Positions 11,301 to 19,574 of a DNA stretch of 64,000 nt are shown piece by piece. Origin of the DNA: a bacterium (GTDB lineage Bacteria; Armatimonadota; UBA5829). The notes below the pieces were generated by a model that saw only the letters and a list, made by a program, of their open reading frames with translations, made no database searches and was not told the DNA's origin. The DNA lies in assembly GCA_021373255.1 (NCBI GenBank), contig JAJFTD010000199.1:64611-128610 (forward strand), written 5' to 3'. Every line of letters begins with the position of its first letter. Position 1 is the first letter of the stretch. The position numbers and the translations under genes were made by a program.

Positions 11301-11439
11301 CCGCTCGAGCCGAGTCAATCGTTGGAACGACATAGCGGACTTTTGAGGTCCAATCCAGCGGATCTAATTGACAGATGCGATCTAAAGCATAATTGGTCTT
11401 TCCACTATGAGCTGGACCGCTTATAATTCTTACAGCCAA
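8314..11439 (-). CDS. addB: AddB-like helicase-nuclease subunit with Fe-S cluster motif
   Basis: Protein of 1041 residues, the partner of the downstream AddA. It starts with a P-loop (SGPAHSGKT). The middle resembles the inactive helicase lobes of AddB. The C-terminal part is a RecB-type nuclease with GGRMDRVD, VIDYKLG and a Q-x3-Y helix (QAMVY). Cysteines in the ASCPFMHFC segment and a late C-x3-C-x5-C group match the 4Fe-4S staple that holds the nuclease of AddB together. The start is a TTG at 11439 with a GAGGAGAG ribosome site in front. No ATG is available near the P-loop. It precedes addA in the usual addB-addA order and overlaps it by 4 bases. A 372-base gap separates it from the upstream YhaN-like gene, so it may have its own promoter. 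Confidence 0.87.
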   Translation of the reverse strand: MAVRIISGPAHSGKTNYALDRICQLDPLDWTSKVRYVVPTIDSARAVESCVLEKIGLSGILGNVVCTFYSFADEFISRLGLSGRLISDIQKGLMLESLVQGMELSYFAKSATYPGFIEALDEIIGELKTSLVTPEELTDALSKCGSELSSTSVNKVAELAALYTRYQKDILEHNNLHDREGLMWRALEIAKGPSIPTELELVIFDGFNDLNGVQREFLSIIASRVPEVIVTLPFEPNRPEVFSAVEDTHKFLLELGASEIRLQRKKANESALARLESSIFRSTSDPSQPNDSVIILEGGDPTIEIELVAEEIHKLVWHGDCAFGDIAITCRDIGSYRRRICRIFADYHIPVSQSNQPLTETTVARLLVTGINLVRNSWQRDDVLRILKSEMVTADLAAACKVEVDAKQAGTTSGRENWLRQWSNGDSTLEFRKTVLQPFADFEDSLQNANSTEETVKAVSALLDSFSWRISDDQCLAQDSAADKALRGILDDLIGATRLIDIDINSSRLLGLLEGAVTRSEYQIPAQVKNSVQLISVNAINGRHFMTVFVVGLLEKAFPRQIREESFLRDRERFVLCKHLGHDLRMRLPQQNTERLLFHSAIAATDDKLYLCYPLSDETAKDSLPSFYVEEAAKLFADPLTRVRRDVSSVVPDIADACSEASLERAVVHSLSQSANASDVASAIYNGLPASRRMILGRVFRDCQESDAFLSDPRLLVYLLETERVYRCTELEAYASCPFMHFCQSTLSLEPIREEVGALDFGGILHETLRRLFIQLRSEYGDGLRVRELDAESTVQAALAILDDEFARSSRLSQLPAHESDLQLHNLRAYIRRYVTAEIKKGWDGFVPKHFELEFGFCARDDRPRDPMSTDQPLVITSDDGFRFSVGGRMDRVDISSSGALVIDYKLGTSTKITKFEDGITLQAMVYALALREVFGLVPAGTEYRPIKTWAPEGYYTDSTGITKRNRVFSDAEFADKLRKCEQLVTELAQDIRSGRICIEPKECKDYCSFGGVCRIDSYKLLMQKEAAQAGNDSVSEEVEP

Positions 11440-11811
11440 GTCTTCTCTCTCCTCAACAGTATTTACGAGCGCGCTCTCAGAATAGATCAGTGCGCAAGTT
11501 CATCACCTCATCTTCCAACGTGCAACGCATTACTACACTCAGTGGCGATGCATGGCTTTACTCTGTCTGCTTGCTGCACAGAGGAATAGATGCTGATCTC
11601 GCAAAGCCAGCATCTTCGATTCTGAATGTCTACATCGATTCTGCATATAAGGTCTCGCATTCGCCTATATCCCGCGAGTATGACAAGATGGGTAACATCA
11701 CCTGCCCAGTTTGTATCGGCGTCAGATTCAGCATACGAGCAATACCTATATCTTGAGTTGATGTTAAGCGCCCCAAACCATAACATTTCCTAGTCGAACT
11801 CGCTTTGTGGA
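11440..11811. other. Intergenic gap without a recognised gene
   Basis: This 372-base stretch lies between the yhaN-like gene and addB. Open frames of 60-92 codons exist on both strands, but none has a ribosome site with a plausible protein sequence. It may hold the promoter for addB-addA; I could not pick out convincing -35 and -10 boxes. No hairpin followed by a T-run was seen. Confidence 0.5.
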
Positions 11812-14800
11812 TTAATCTCTAGCATTACTGTTAGGAATCAGTTGCTGTAAGTGCATGCAGCTGGATCCCAGGACCTCATTAGCGAGATCAACAATGTGCT
11901 TATGATGAGTGAAATACAGCACCTGTGTCTTCTCTGACAGTTGCGCGAGCGTATTGAGAGCTGCGCCTGCTCTTTCGTCGTCGAACTCGATCAGTATGTC
12001 GTCTAGGATCAGGGGCAGTACCACTCCGTTCTTGATATGCTGCTCAAGGCTCGCTATTCTCAACGACATGTAGAGCTGATCGCGGGTGCCATCGCTCATT
12101 CCACTCACATCTACCGTCGTGCCACTAGGGCGGACTCCCACTATCACCTGATTGCCTTTTGTTGTATGCTGGGTGTCCACGCGTTGGAATGAGTTGAGCG
12201 TCAGTATGGGGAAAACCTCACTGGCTCGGGTCAGCACAGGATCCTGATTCTCTCTTTGATACCGTTCTATCTCCATACTAAGTATCTCTGTAGCAAGGTG
12301 CAGAGATACATAGCGTTCAACCGCGGACTTAGCTACAGCGAGCGCACTCTGGGCGTTCTGGACTTCGGTGGCAAGATCATCACTTCGATCAAGATTGGCT
12401 AGAGCAGTGCTTTTCTCACCCCGCTCATTGCTGAGCTCGTCTCGCCTGCAGTCGAGATCCTCCATCTTTTTGACCAATCCAGCTATTAAGCCAGCGAGCT
12501 CATCCTCACTGACGTCAGATAACTCCTGAACAAATGCTTCTACACTGGCGCCAGATGAGTAGACCGTCAGTTTCTCATCAAGCTCTTTCCTCTTGCTGTC
12601 TAGCTCGTAGTAATCCCTCGAGTCTTTAGCGGCTATCGATAGCAAGTCTAGGTTTTCGCAACTGGTTTCGTCGGCTAAGGCAGCGAGTGCTTTCTCGGAC
12701 TCATCTTGAATAGCCTTCGCGGCGGTGAGCTGTGACTCCAATAGACTTAGGCGAGCCTTATCCTCTGCAGCTTGTTGAACCTTGTCCTGAAGCGTGCGTG
12801 CTGCTTCGCCAGCATCAATACTCACCAGTTCAGTCATCTGAGTGTTGGTGATCAACTTCGCTACGTCCGACTCGAACTCCGAAATAGATGTCTGCATCAG
12901 CTCCACCCGGGACCGGCATTCATCAGCTTGTCGGATTTCACTCCCGAGATCCTTAAGGATGGTCACAGTATCTATGACCTCTTTCGCCCGCGCGATGAGA
13001 TCCTGGAGCGTAACATCCTCCGGCGCATTGCTAAATTCCATGCCAGATAGTTCATTTTTCAGGAGCACTTTATGGTTCTTGATTACCTGTTCCATATCGG
13101 AGAGCTCTGTCTCTTTTTCACCGATGTCACTGCAGATCCCGGCCAAATTTCGATGTCGCTGTAGCCATTCCTGCATCTCCGCAGGCGTGAGTGGTTCGTC
13201 AATTCCTACCGGTTTCCATTGGGCTGCCCAATCCGCAGTCTTCTTCTTGCGCCGAGTCTGCAGTTCTAACAGGTCACCCCGAAGCTGCCCTAGCTCCTCG
13301 TCTGCTCTGGCCGAAGCTGCTCTTAGCTCTGCCAGGCTAGCCACACGTTCTGCCTCACGTCTCAAGCGGTCTGACGTTTCATCGGCTTTCCCCACACTAA
13401 GCTCGTAGGCTTGATCGAGAGGATGATCCAGATCGAAGTCCCCTGAGTCCTCAGATACATCTTCCGAGTCGAGCCAAGCCCGCCGAATCAACTGCCAGCC
13501 GTATTCCCGACGCTGGCGATCTTCTATCAAGTCATTCTCAGACGGCACGGTCTGTGCCTGGATGAATGCGCTTATCTTCTCTTGGCACTGCGCGCGATTC
13601 TTCTCAGTGCTATCGATATCACGCTCGATGTCTCTGACGGCACTTTCGATCTCCGAAAACTCCCTGGAGAACCGGCTAATGGTCTCATCGAGCGGCACCG
13701 GCAGTGCTACAACATGCTCTAGCTTTCCGCTCCAAAGCGTCAGGGACGAAAGCGCCGTTTGTGCCTGCGCCTTGAGTTCCACTATCTTTGTTCGCGCCCG
13801 TGATGCCGATTGCTCGATCTTACCTTCACTCGAAGCGGCTTCGGCCAGTAGCTTCAGACCGGCACAGCCATTGGTTGGGTGCAGCATTATGGTCTGCACT
13901 GGCTCTTCCACACCGAAGTGCTGCTTCAAAAATGTGGCGATGACGGCCCGTTCGCTGCTATCAATACACGTAAATCCCGAATTCTTGATCAGATTCTCAG
14001 CGCCACATTCTTGGATAAGCTCTTTTGCTCTTGACTCGTACTTATTCTGATCTTTTGCAACCTTGGGTAAATCGTCCTGCGCAGCCTCGTATTGTTTCAA
14101 CCTGCCTTGTATGCTTATAACATCATCTCTGTGGGTAGCCAAGCGATCAATCAGAGTAGAATCGGGCCATCGATTCCTGATCTCGCGCTCACGCTCAACT
14201 AGGCGATCCTGTTCTGCCACCGCGTCAAGGCGTTTTTCATTGTCGCGCTGATACTGCTCGATCTGAAGCTCCGTGAGGATGTGTTTTGCCAGAAGCTCCG
14301 ACAAGCACTGAATGGCGGCACCGCGCTGTGAAGCTAGAGGGAATGCCTTCTGATATCGCTCATAGCGGGCTTTCTTAGCGACGCAACTTTCGTATTCCGC
14401 TTTTGTCTTTGCGAACTCATCCTCAATCCTATTTATCTCTTCTGCCAGCTTCTGCCATTCTCTTGGTCGCACCGAGAGATCACTAACACTCTTCATGGAC
14501 TCCTTGTAGCGCTTCATCGCGGCATTGATTGATGGGTTCTTCGCAGTGGCTCTGGGAGAGAAAATCACTTCTTTCTCCTTCTGTAATTCCTCCAGAATCC
14601 CGCGCAAACCAGTTATTCCCATTCCGGCTTGGAACAGACTCTCAGCCAGGTCTCCCTTGCCTTCTTTGAGATCACGTCGGCCTTCAAGCAAGGTGTGGTA
14701 GTCGAAGCCAAACATTGTAGTGAATGCGTTTTGTTGAATGCCGCACAAGTATGCAGCAAGGACTCCCTCATCCACTAGCTGCTGATTCGAATCGAGGAGC

Positions 14801-15078
14801 GTTGCTCTGTTACCCTTTCTTCGGATGAATGTAGCTACATCTCCGCTAAGATTTTCTAGACACGCCGTGAGGCGCATATCTTCATACGAGTAGAGGAATC
14901 CATCCTGCGTCTGAGCCGGGATGCCATACAGCATGTTCACAATAGCACGCAAGGCTGTGCTCTTCCCTGCCTCGTTGGGTCCATAGATGATGTGCAAATC
15001 TTGAGATCTATCGGAGAAATCGAGTAGTTGTTTCGCGAAGCAGCCGAAGCGCTCGATTTGGAATGTCTGTATCCTCAT
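11812..15078 (-). CDS. YhaN/SbcC-like SMC-type AAA ATPase
   Basis: Protein of 1088 residues with the layout of YhaN and other SbcC/Rad50 relatives. It has an N-terminal half-ATPase with Walker A GPNEAGKS, a very long coiled-coil centre rich in E, K, R, Q and L, and a C-terminal half-ATPase with a signature segment (GMSDGTRDQLY) and Walker B LILDDIL. No C-x2-C zinc hook is visible in the coiled coil, which fits YhaN rather than Rad50 or SbcC proper. The start codon abuts the stop of the upstream nuclease gene, so the pair is co-translated. Family knowledge suggests that the ATPase opens and closes around DNA and controls the partner nuclease at DNA ends. Confidence 0.85.
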   Translation of the reverse strand: MRIQTFQIERFGCFAKQLLDFSDRSQDLHIIYGPNEAGKSTALRAIVNMLYGIPAQTQDGFLYSYEDMRLTACLENLSGDVATFIRRKGNRATLLDSNQQLVDEGVLAAYLCGIQQNAFTTMFGFDYHTLLEGRRDLKEGKGDLAESLFQAGMGITGLRGILEELQKEKEVIFSPRATAKNPSINAAMKRYKESMKSVSDLSVRPREWQKLAEEINRIEDEFAKTKAEYESCVAKKARYERYQKAFPLASQRGAAIQCLSELLAKHILTELQIEQYQRDNEKRLDAVAEQDRLVEREREIRNRWPDSTLIDRLATHRDDVISIQGRLKQYEAAQDDLPKVAKDQNKYESRAKELIQECGAENLIKNSGFTCIDSSERAVIATFLKQHFGVEEPVQTIMLHPTNGCAGLKLLAEAASSEGKIEQSASRARTKIVELKAQAQTALSSLTLWSGKLEHVVALPVPLDETISRFSREFSEIESAVRDIERDIDSTEKNRAQCQEKISAFIQAQTVPSENDLIEDRQRREYGWQLIRRAWLDSEDVSEDSGDFDLDHPLDQAYELSVGKADETSDRLRREAERVASLAELRAASARADEELGQLRGDLLELQTRRKKKTADWAAQWKPVGIDEPLTPAEMQEWLQRHRNLAGICSDIGEKETELSDMEQVIKNHKVLLKNELSGMEFSNAPEDVTLQDLIARAKEVIDTVTILKDLGSEIRQADECRSRVELMQTSISEFESDVAKLITNTQMTELVSIDAGEAARTLQDKVQQAAEDKARLSLLESQLTAAKAIQDESEKALAALADETSCENLDLLSIAAKDSRDYYELDSKRKELDEKLTVYSSGASVEAFVQELSDVSEDELAGLIAGLVKKMEDLDCRRDELSNERGEKSTALANLDRSDDLATEVQNAQSALAVAKSAVERYVSLHLATEILSMEIERYQRENQDPVLTRASEVFPILTLNSFQRVDTQHTTKGNQVIVGVRPSGTTVDVSGMSDGTRDQLYMSLRIASLEQHIKNGVVLPLILDDILIEFDDERAGAALNTLAQLSEKTQVLYFTHHKHIVDLANEVLGSSCMHLQQLIPNSNARD

Positions 15079-16341
15079 CTATGCCTCCTTTCCCAGCAGA
15101 CGTGAGAGCAACAACTGCTTGACCTCAGGAAGTGCTTCAATGACTACCTGAGGGTCTGAGAGGCTGATTGGGTCATCTCCGTTTCGGAGTTCTAGGGGTA
15201 GCTTCGACTCCAACTCAGCCAGTCCACTCAGCAGCCTCTGCTGAAGCTCCGTTGATTGGGCCACCTGGGATACGGAATCCAGTAGTTCATTCCACTGCTG
15301 AGCATCTTCGCCGCTGTCCGGGTCTTCGGTTAGCATCTTCACTTTCTCGATCCACACTTGGTCAGATAGAGCGTCGGCGCATATCTGGTTGGTCCATCTC
15401 TCACTGTCTGAGCACAGTGCCGAGTGCGCTGCGCACGCACCCCGGATTTCAACTCTTAGGGCAAGTAGGTGTTCTGGAGCCTCGGCCTTTTTTGCCTCCA
15501 CCTCTTGCTGAACTCGATGAAGAATCTCCTCTGGAGTTACTGCATCGGCTGCATCCACAATGCATCTATACCAGCGGACCACGTCCAGGTCACGATGCTC
15601 GACAGCGGTTATCTCGCCGTCCAGTGCCGTAACTACCGTGCATCCCTTGGGCCCTGTTTCGCGGGCGTGACGGCCCTGGGTGTTGCCAGAGAAGACAACC
15701 CATGGCGATAAACCGCTGTGATCCTCAGGCCTGCATACTTCCTGTCTAGTATGGATGTGTCCCAATGCCCAATAATCGTAACCTTTGGCTGCCAGATTAG
15801 TGGTGCTGCACGGAGCGCATTCATCGTGGCCTGAATAGCCAGATGCACTGGTGTGTAAAACTCCGATGTTGAGCATAGCGGGAATTGCATCTGGATAGCC
15901 GCTGGCAAGATCCGTTGCCACTCCACGGCTTGCGAAGCTCTGACCGTGGATGGCGACCCCTATATCATCGAGAACCTTGGTTTCGGGGCGGCTCGGGGAA
16001 AATACAGTAACGTTGGGTGGTAGTTTGAGGAGTTTCGTGATTTGGCTCTCGGCATCGTGATTACCTCGAACAACAAAAACTGGAACGCCAGCTTCTTGCA
16101 GAATCGACATTTGCTTGGCGAAGAATAGGCCGGTGCTGTAATCCCGCCAATCTCCATCGTACAGGTCACCGGAGATCAAAACAAAAGCGATCTCTTCGCT
16201 AGGATCAGCAGCAAAGTTGACAAGGTTTTCTAATGCGCGGCGAGTGGCTCCACGAATATCTTCGACAGGTGCCCCTTCGTAATACGCCAGGCCGCGAAGA
16301 GGACTGTCGAGATGAATATCAGCGGCGTGGATGAATCTCAT
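15079..16341 (-). CDS. YhaO/SbcD-like metallophosphoesterase (Mre11-type DNA nuclease)
   Basis: Protein of 420 residues. The calcineurin-like metal-binding motifs appear in order: AADIHLDSPL, ISGDLYDGD, RGNHDAES, VLHTS and ALGHIHTR. These are the two-metal active-site motifs of Mre11/SbcD-type nucleases, and DIHLDSPL is typical of the YhaO branch. The C-terminal 150 residues probably form the capping and ATPase-binding regions. The start at 16341 has an AAGGAGG ribosome site 9 bases upstream. It forms a two-gene unit with the YhaN-like ATPase, the expected nuclease-ATPase pairing, and would process DNA ends or hairpins. A 545-base gap upstream suggests a separate transcription unit from the SNF2 helicase. 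Confidence 0.88.
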   Translation of the reverse strand: MRFIHAADIHLDSPLRGLAYYEGAPVEDIRGATRRALENLVNFAADPSEEIAFVLISGDLYDGDWRDYSTGLFFAKQMSILQEAGVPVFVVRGNHDAESQITKLLKLPPNVTVFSPSRPETKVLDDIGVAIHGQSFASRGVATDLASGYPDAIPAMLNIGVLHTSASGYSGHDECAPCSTTNLAAKGYDYWALGHIHTRQEVCRPEDHSGLSPWVVFSGNTQGRHARETGPKGCTVVTALDGEITAVEHRDLDVVRWYRCIVDAADAVTPEEILHRVQQEVEAKKAEAPEHLLALRVEIRGACAAHSALCSDSERWTNQICADALSDQVWIEKVKMLTEDPDSGEDAQQWNELLDSVSQVAQSTELQQRLLSGLAELESKLPLELRNGDDPISLSDPQVVIEALPEVKQLLLSRLLGKEA

Positions 16342-16886
16342 AACGCAATGCCTCCTTCCCTCGTAGCCGGCACAGCGTTGATACTGCGCAAAACTCCGCT
16401 GGACTGGGCACGGGAGCTATTATGATAGTCGTACCTAACTAACATAGTGTTAAATGTTTATGCCAGTAATTCCTCCACAGTATCAGCTTGGACCACAGAC
16501 GAGTGATCAGTAATCGATTCTGGCCAAATATTTTTGTAGGCATTGTCGCAATTGTGACTATTATCAAATCTTGCCAGAGAACCACGCACATCGCCTTCTT
16601 CAAACGAATGAATGCCAGGATTAGGCAGTTGGCTAGGTTCAATACCACGGGTTATTCAGGATCCATGACTGTCGTCAGCAGCTATTCCTAGTTCTGATGT
16701 TTGCGTCAAATAGTGAATACTGGTAATGAAGATCTATGTTGGGTCCATTCTCGCTATAGTCCTAAAATCGCACATCACGAAGCATGTTCACCTGGCTTCG
16801 GACCGCATAAAAGCTACAATCCAGTCATAAACCTCTATCTCAGCTGTTACAGTCGAATATACAGACGATAAGACCAGAAGATCGAT
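16342..16886. other. Long intergenic gap, AT-rich, no gene recognised
   Basis: This 545-base stretch lies between the SNF2 helicase and the YhaO-like nuclease. It is visibly more AT-rich than the flanking genes. Open frames of about 67-69 codons on either strand lack ribosome sites and look random. The 3' end of the gap should carry the promoter for the yhaO-yhaN pair. A CATAAT-like box near 16420 is the best -10 candidate, but its -35 is poor. No terminator hairpin was found. Confidence 0.5.
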
Positions 16887-19574
16887 TTACTGTTCCGAGC
16901 GTGGCCATAGTAATGCCACAATATCAAACCTCGGATACTTATAGCCGTGATCGAGCCTGCTTATCTCTTCTGCTAGAAATCGCTCAGCTGCATTCAGAGT
17001 GTCTTCCACAGCAGGCGCTGAGATACTCGGCGCACTTGCTAAGCTCTGCCTTCCCCTTGGCAACGCGTTAAGCTTAAGTAATAATTCCCAATCAAGCAAA
17101 AGCCTGTATGAACTTTCGCTTTCACATTCAACAGCAGCAACGATAGCTCGACACGATTTGTGGCCTGTAGTAACTCGGTCCTGTATCCGGAACACGACAA
17201 CTGGCAGCGGCAGTAGTTCTGCTGGAATGGTGGTTGCTGAGACTTGCCTAGAACTAGCCTGGTTTAGAGCTGCATTGAGAGCCCTATGGCCAATCCCTAG
17301 GATCTCACTCCTGAGCTGTTTGGATCGATTTTGTCTGTCTACTGAGAAGCCTCTATACTCGCTTGGTACAAGTGGATCATTCTTGCGCCACTCGTCAGGA
17401 GTCAGAAAAGATAACTCGCCTGATTCATCTCTCAATCGGCGGCCATTTAGGGCTAGAGACATCTCAAGAAATGGCCTTAAGTCAGGCAGATCTACCCTGG
17501 GAAGCAAAGGAGAAACATTCTGGTAATCATACTTGCTTACGTTGCCGGTGATCTCCTTGACTGCCCGCACTACATCATCACCGCCAAAGGTGGCAGTCTT
17601 GTCGTCGAACCATTCAGACAAAGAATCCCGCTTCACGTTTGCTGCTTCTGAAAACACCTCATTGAAGAGGGACGGCGAAGTCATACCCAGAACGAGTTGG
17701 AGGAGGTCCTCTGGCTCCTCCATTACCAGCCCAAGCGCCCTCGATATCCGCTCTAATTTCTCGTTAAGCTTCTCCCATATGAGTGACTCTACGGTATCCG
17801 GATTCCTGAAGCTCATGACCTCAACTCTGTGTTTCTGTCCGTATCTGTTGAGTCGACCTACTCTCTGGTGTAACCGCATCGGGTTCCACGGCAGGTCAAC
17901 GTGGATTAGAGTGTGGCACTGCTCCTGAAGGTCGATGCCCTCACCGCCAGCCTCCGTTGAAATGAGGAACTTGACACGCCCGGCGTTGAAAAGGCTTGCG
18001 GCCTCCTCTCTGCTTGTGACCACAGACCTAATTGTACCGTCCGGGAAAATGACTTCTTCTGCACGTTCGTCACCATTAATGAATGTCACGCATCCGGATC
18101 CGTATTCCTTTAGGAGCGCCGTCATCAGCAGTGACTGCGTCGCTTTATACTCGGTAAAAAATAAAACCTGTTGTCCTTCACACCGTTCTCTGATTATCTC
18201 TACAATGGACTTTATCTTCGTCTCATTATGGATCTTATCGGCCGCGGCAATCAGTTCATCGAGAAAAGGTGCTTCGTTCTCCATTAGACGTAAACCTGAA
18301 GACAATGATGCGATCTGTTCCTCTAGAGTCGCAACCACATCTCCATCTGCATCTGGATCGCTGAGCATGGCCATTTGGTCTTTGAGCAACGCAAGCCGGT
18401 GTTTTCCAGCGGTCAATCTTTCTCTTCGCCCTCGGAGTGCCCGTCGGACAGCTGCTACAGAGCTTGATGCTAGCTTCTGCATGGCAATGAGAACCAGTAC
18501 AACAGCGCGACCTTCCGTACTTTCCAAACCCGAGGCATAAGCCCGTCCGGTAGCAATAAACTCGGTCAACAGCTCGTAGAAGCGCGCTTCTTCTGGGTTA
18601 TAACTGTAGGTGTGGCTAGTGACCAACGGCTTCTGGAAGAGTTTCTTGCCCGTCAAATCAGTAACTCCGCTCTTATTGTTGCGTATCATCACATCAGGCA
18701 GATAACGCATCTGCTCCAGAGGTGGCTTCCGCGGGTCAAACCAATCTGGCTTGAGTAGTTGCAGTAAAGAGAAGAAGCCATAGTTTTTCCCTCGATGCGG
18801 AGTGCCAGTGAAGAATAGCATCGATCTAATGAGCTTTCGATCTTGCAGTTGCCTTATAAGCTTGTAGGAGAGAGTCGGTCCAGCGTGCTCGTCGTTATTG
18901 AGATGATGCGCCTCGTCGACTATTACCAGATCCCACGGTTCAGCTTCCAGCATCCGCTGCAGGCGACCATTCTGGTCCATCCGCAGAGTGTGTATAGAAG
19001 CAACTACACGATCATGGGTTTGCCAGAAGCCACTGCGCGGACCATCCTGCTCGCTGCCATACATGGCCATTCGGATGTCGAACATCGTCCGCATCCTATA
19101 TTGCCACTGCTCGACAAGCGAAGCCGGGCATAAGATTAGCAAACGATTCACGACCCCCTTAGCCAGGAGCGGCCACAGAATCATGCCAGCCTCAATCGTC
19201 TTACCTAATCCTACGTCATCCGCTACCAGCCAACGTGTCGGCCAGATGGAGTTGACTTTTCGACATACCCAGAGCTGATGTGGGAGTAGCTCAATTCTGG
19301 ATACCGAGAACACCCCCCAAGTATCATTCACAGATGTGATGCAGTCCGCTTGGATCTTATTAATAACCTCTAGAGGCACGTCCCATGATTGGCTGAGAGC
19401 TTTCGACAGCGGGCCTTCTAGTAACCGTAGTTCTTGCTTCTCACATTCCTCAATACCGTGGATGAAGCGCACGATCACTGTTGGCCCATTGTCCTGCACT
19501 ACGGTCCCGGACCCGTATCTCGAGTGTTGGACCTTGTCGCCTGGAGATAGTGTAGATGTTGTTTCGCTGGTCAA
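16887..19574 (-). CDS. SNF2/RapA-family DEAH helicase
   Basis: Protein of 895 residues. After an N-terminal beta-rich segment that starts PGDKVQHSRYGSGTV (a Tudor- or CarD-like fold is possible), it carries an SF2 SNF2-type motor: ADDVGLGKTIEAG (Walker A), VDEAHH (Walker B), FTGTPHRGKN (motif III) and, in the second lobe, STEAGGEGIDLQ and RVGRLNRYGQKH. The C-terminal 250 residues have no motif I know. The start is a TTG at 19574, placed 7 bases after GGGGAGG. It overlaps the stop of the upstream GHKL gene by 4 bases (TTGA), so the two products are made together and probably act together. It resembles the SNF2-like helicases of several defence systems (for example DrmD of DISARM), but no other DISARM gene is present. 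Confidence 0.85.
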   Translation of the reverse strand: MTSETTSTLSPGDKVQHSRYGSGTVVQDNGPTVIVRFIHGIEECEKQELRLLEGPLSKALSQSWDVPLEVINKIQADCITSVNDTWGVFSVSRIELLPHQLWVCRKVNSIWPTRWLVADDVGLGKTIEAGMILWPLLAKGVVNRLLILCPASLVEQWQYRMRTMFDIRMAMYGSEQDGPRSGFWQTHDRVVASIHTLRMDQNGRLQRMLEAEPWDLVIVDEAHHLNNDEHAGPTLSYKLIRQLQDRKLIRSMLFFTGTPHRGKNYGFFSLLQLLKPDWFDPRKPPLEQMRYLPDVMIRNNKSGVTDLTGKKLFQKPLVTSHTYSYNPEEARFYELLTEFIATGRAYASGLESTEGRAVVLVLIAMQKLASSSVAAVRRALRGRRERLTAGKHRLALLKDQMAMLSDPDADGDVVATLEEQIASLSSGLRLMENEAPFLDELIAAADKIHNETKIKSIVEIIRERCEGQQVLFFTEYKATQSLLMTALLKEYGSGCVTFINGDERAEEVIFPDGTIRSVVTSREEAASLFNAGRVKFLISTEAGGEGIDLQEQCHTLIHVDLPWNPMRLHQRVGRLNRYGQKHRVEVMSFRNPDTVESLIWEKLNEKLERISRALGLVMEEPEDLLQLVLGMTSPSLFNEVFSEAANVKRDSLSEWFDDKTATFGGDDVVRAVKEITGNVSKYDYQNVSPLLPRVDLPDLRPFLEMSLALNGRRLRDESGELSFLTPDEWRKNDPLVPSEYRGFSVDRQNRSKQLRSEILGIGHRALNAALNQASSRQVSATTIPAELLPLPVVVFRIQDRVTTGHKSCRAIVAAVECESESSYRLLLDWELLLKLNALPRGRQSLASAPSISAPAVEDTLNAAERFLAEEISRLDHGYKYPRFDIVALLWPRSEQ

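Noticed and set aside
11508-11786. Minus-strand frame of 92 codons between yhaN-like and addB-like genes
   Set aside because: No ribosome site, and the sequence shows no regular structure or motif.
16439-16648. Hydrophobic minus-strand frame of about 69 codons in the long gap
   Set aside because: No ribosome site, AT-driven composition and no resemblance to a known protein.
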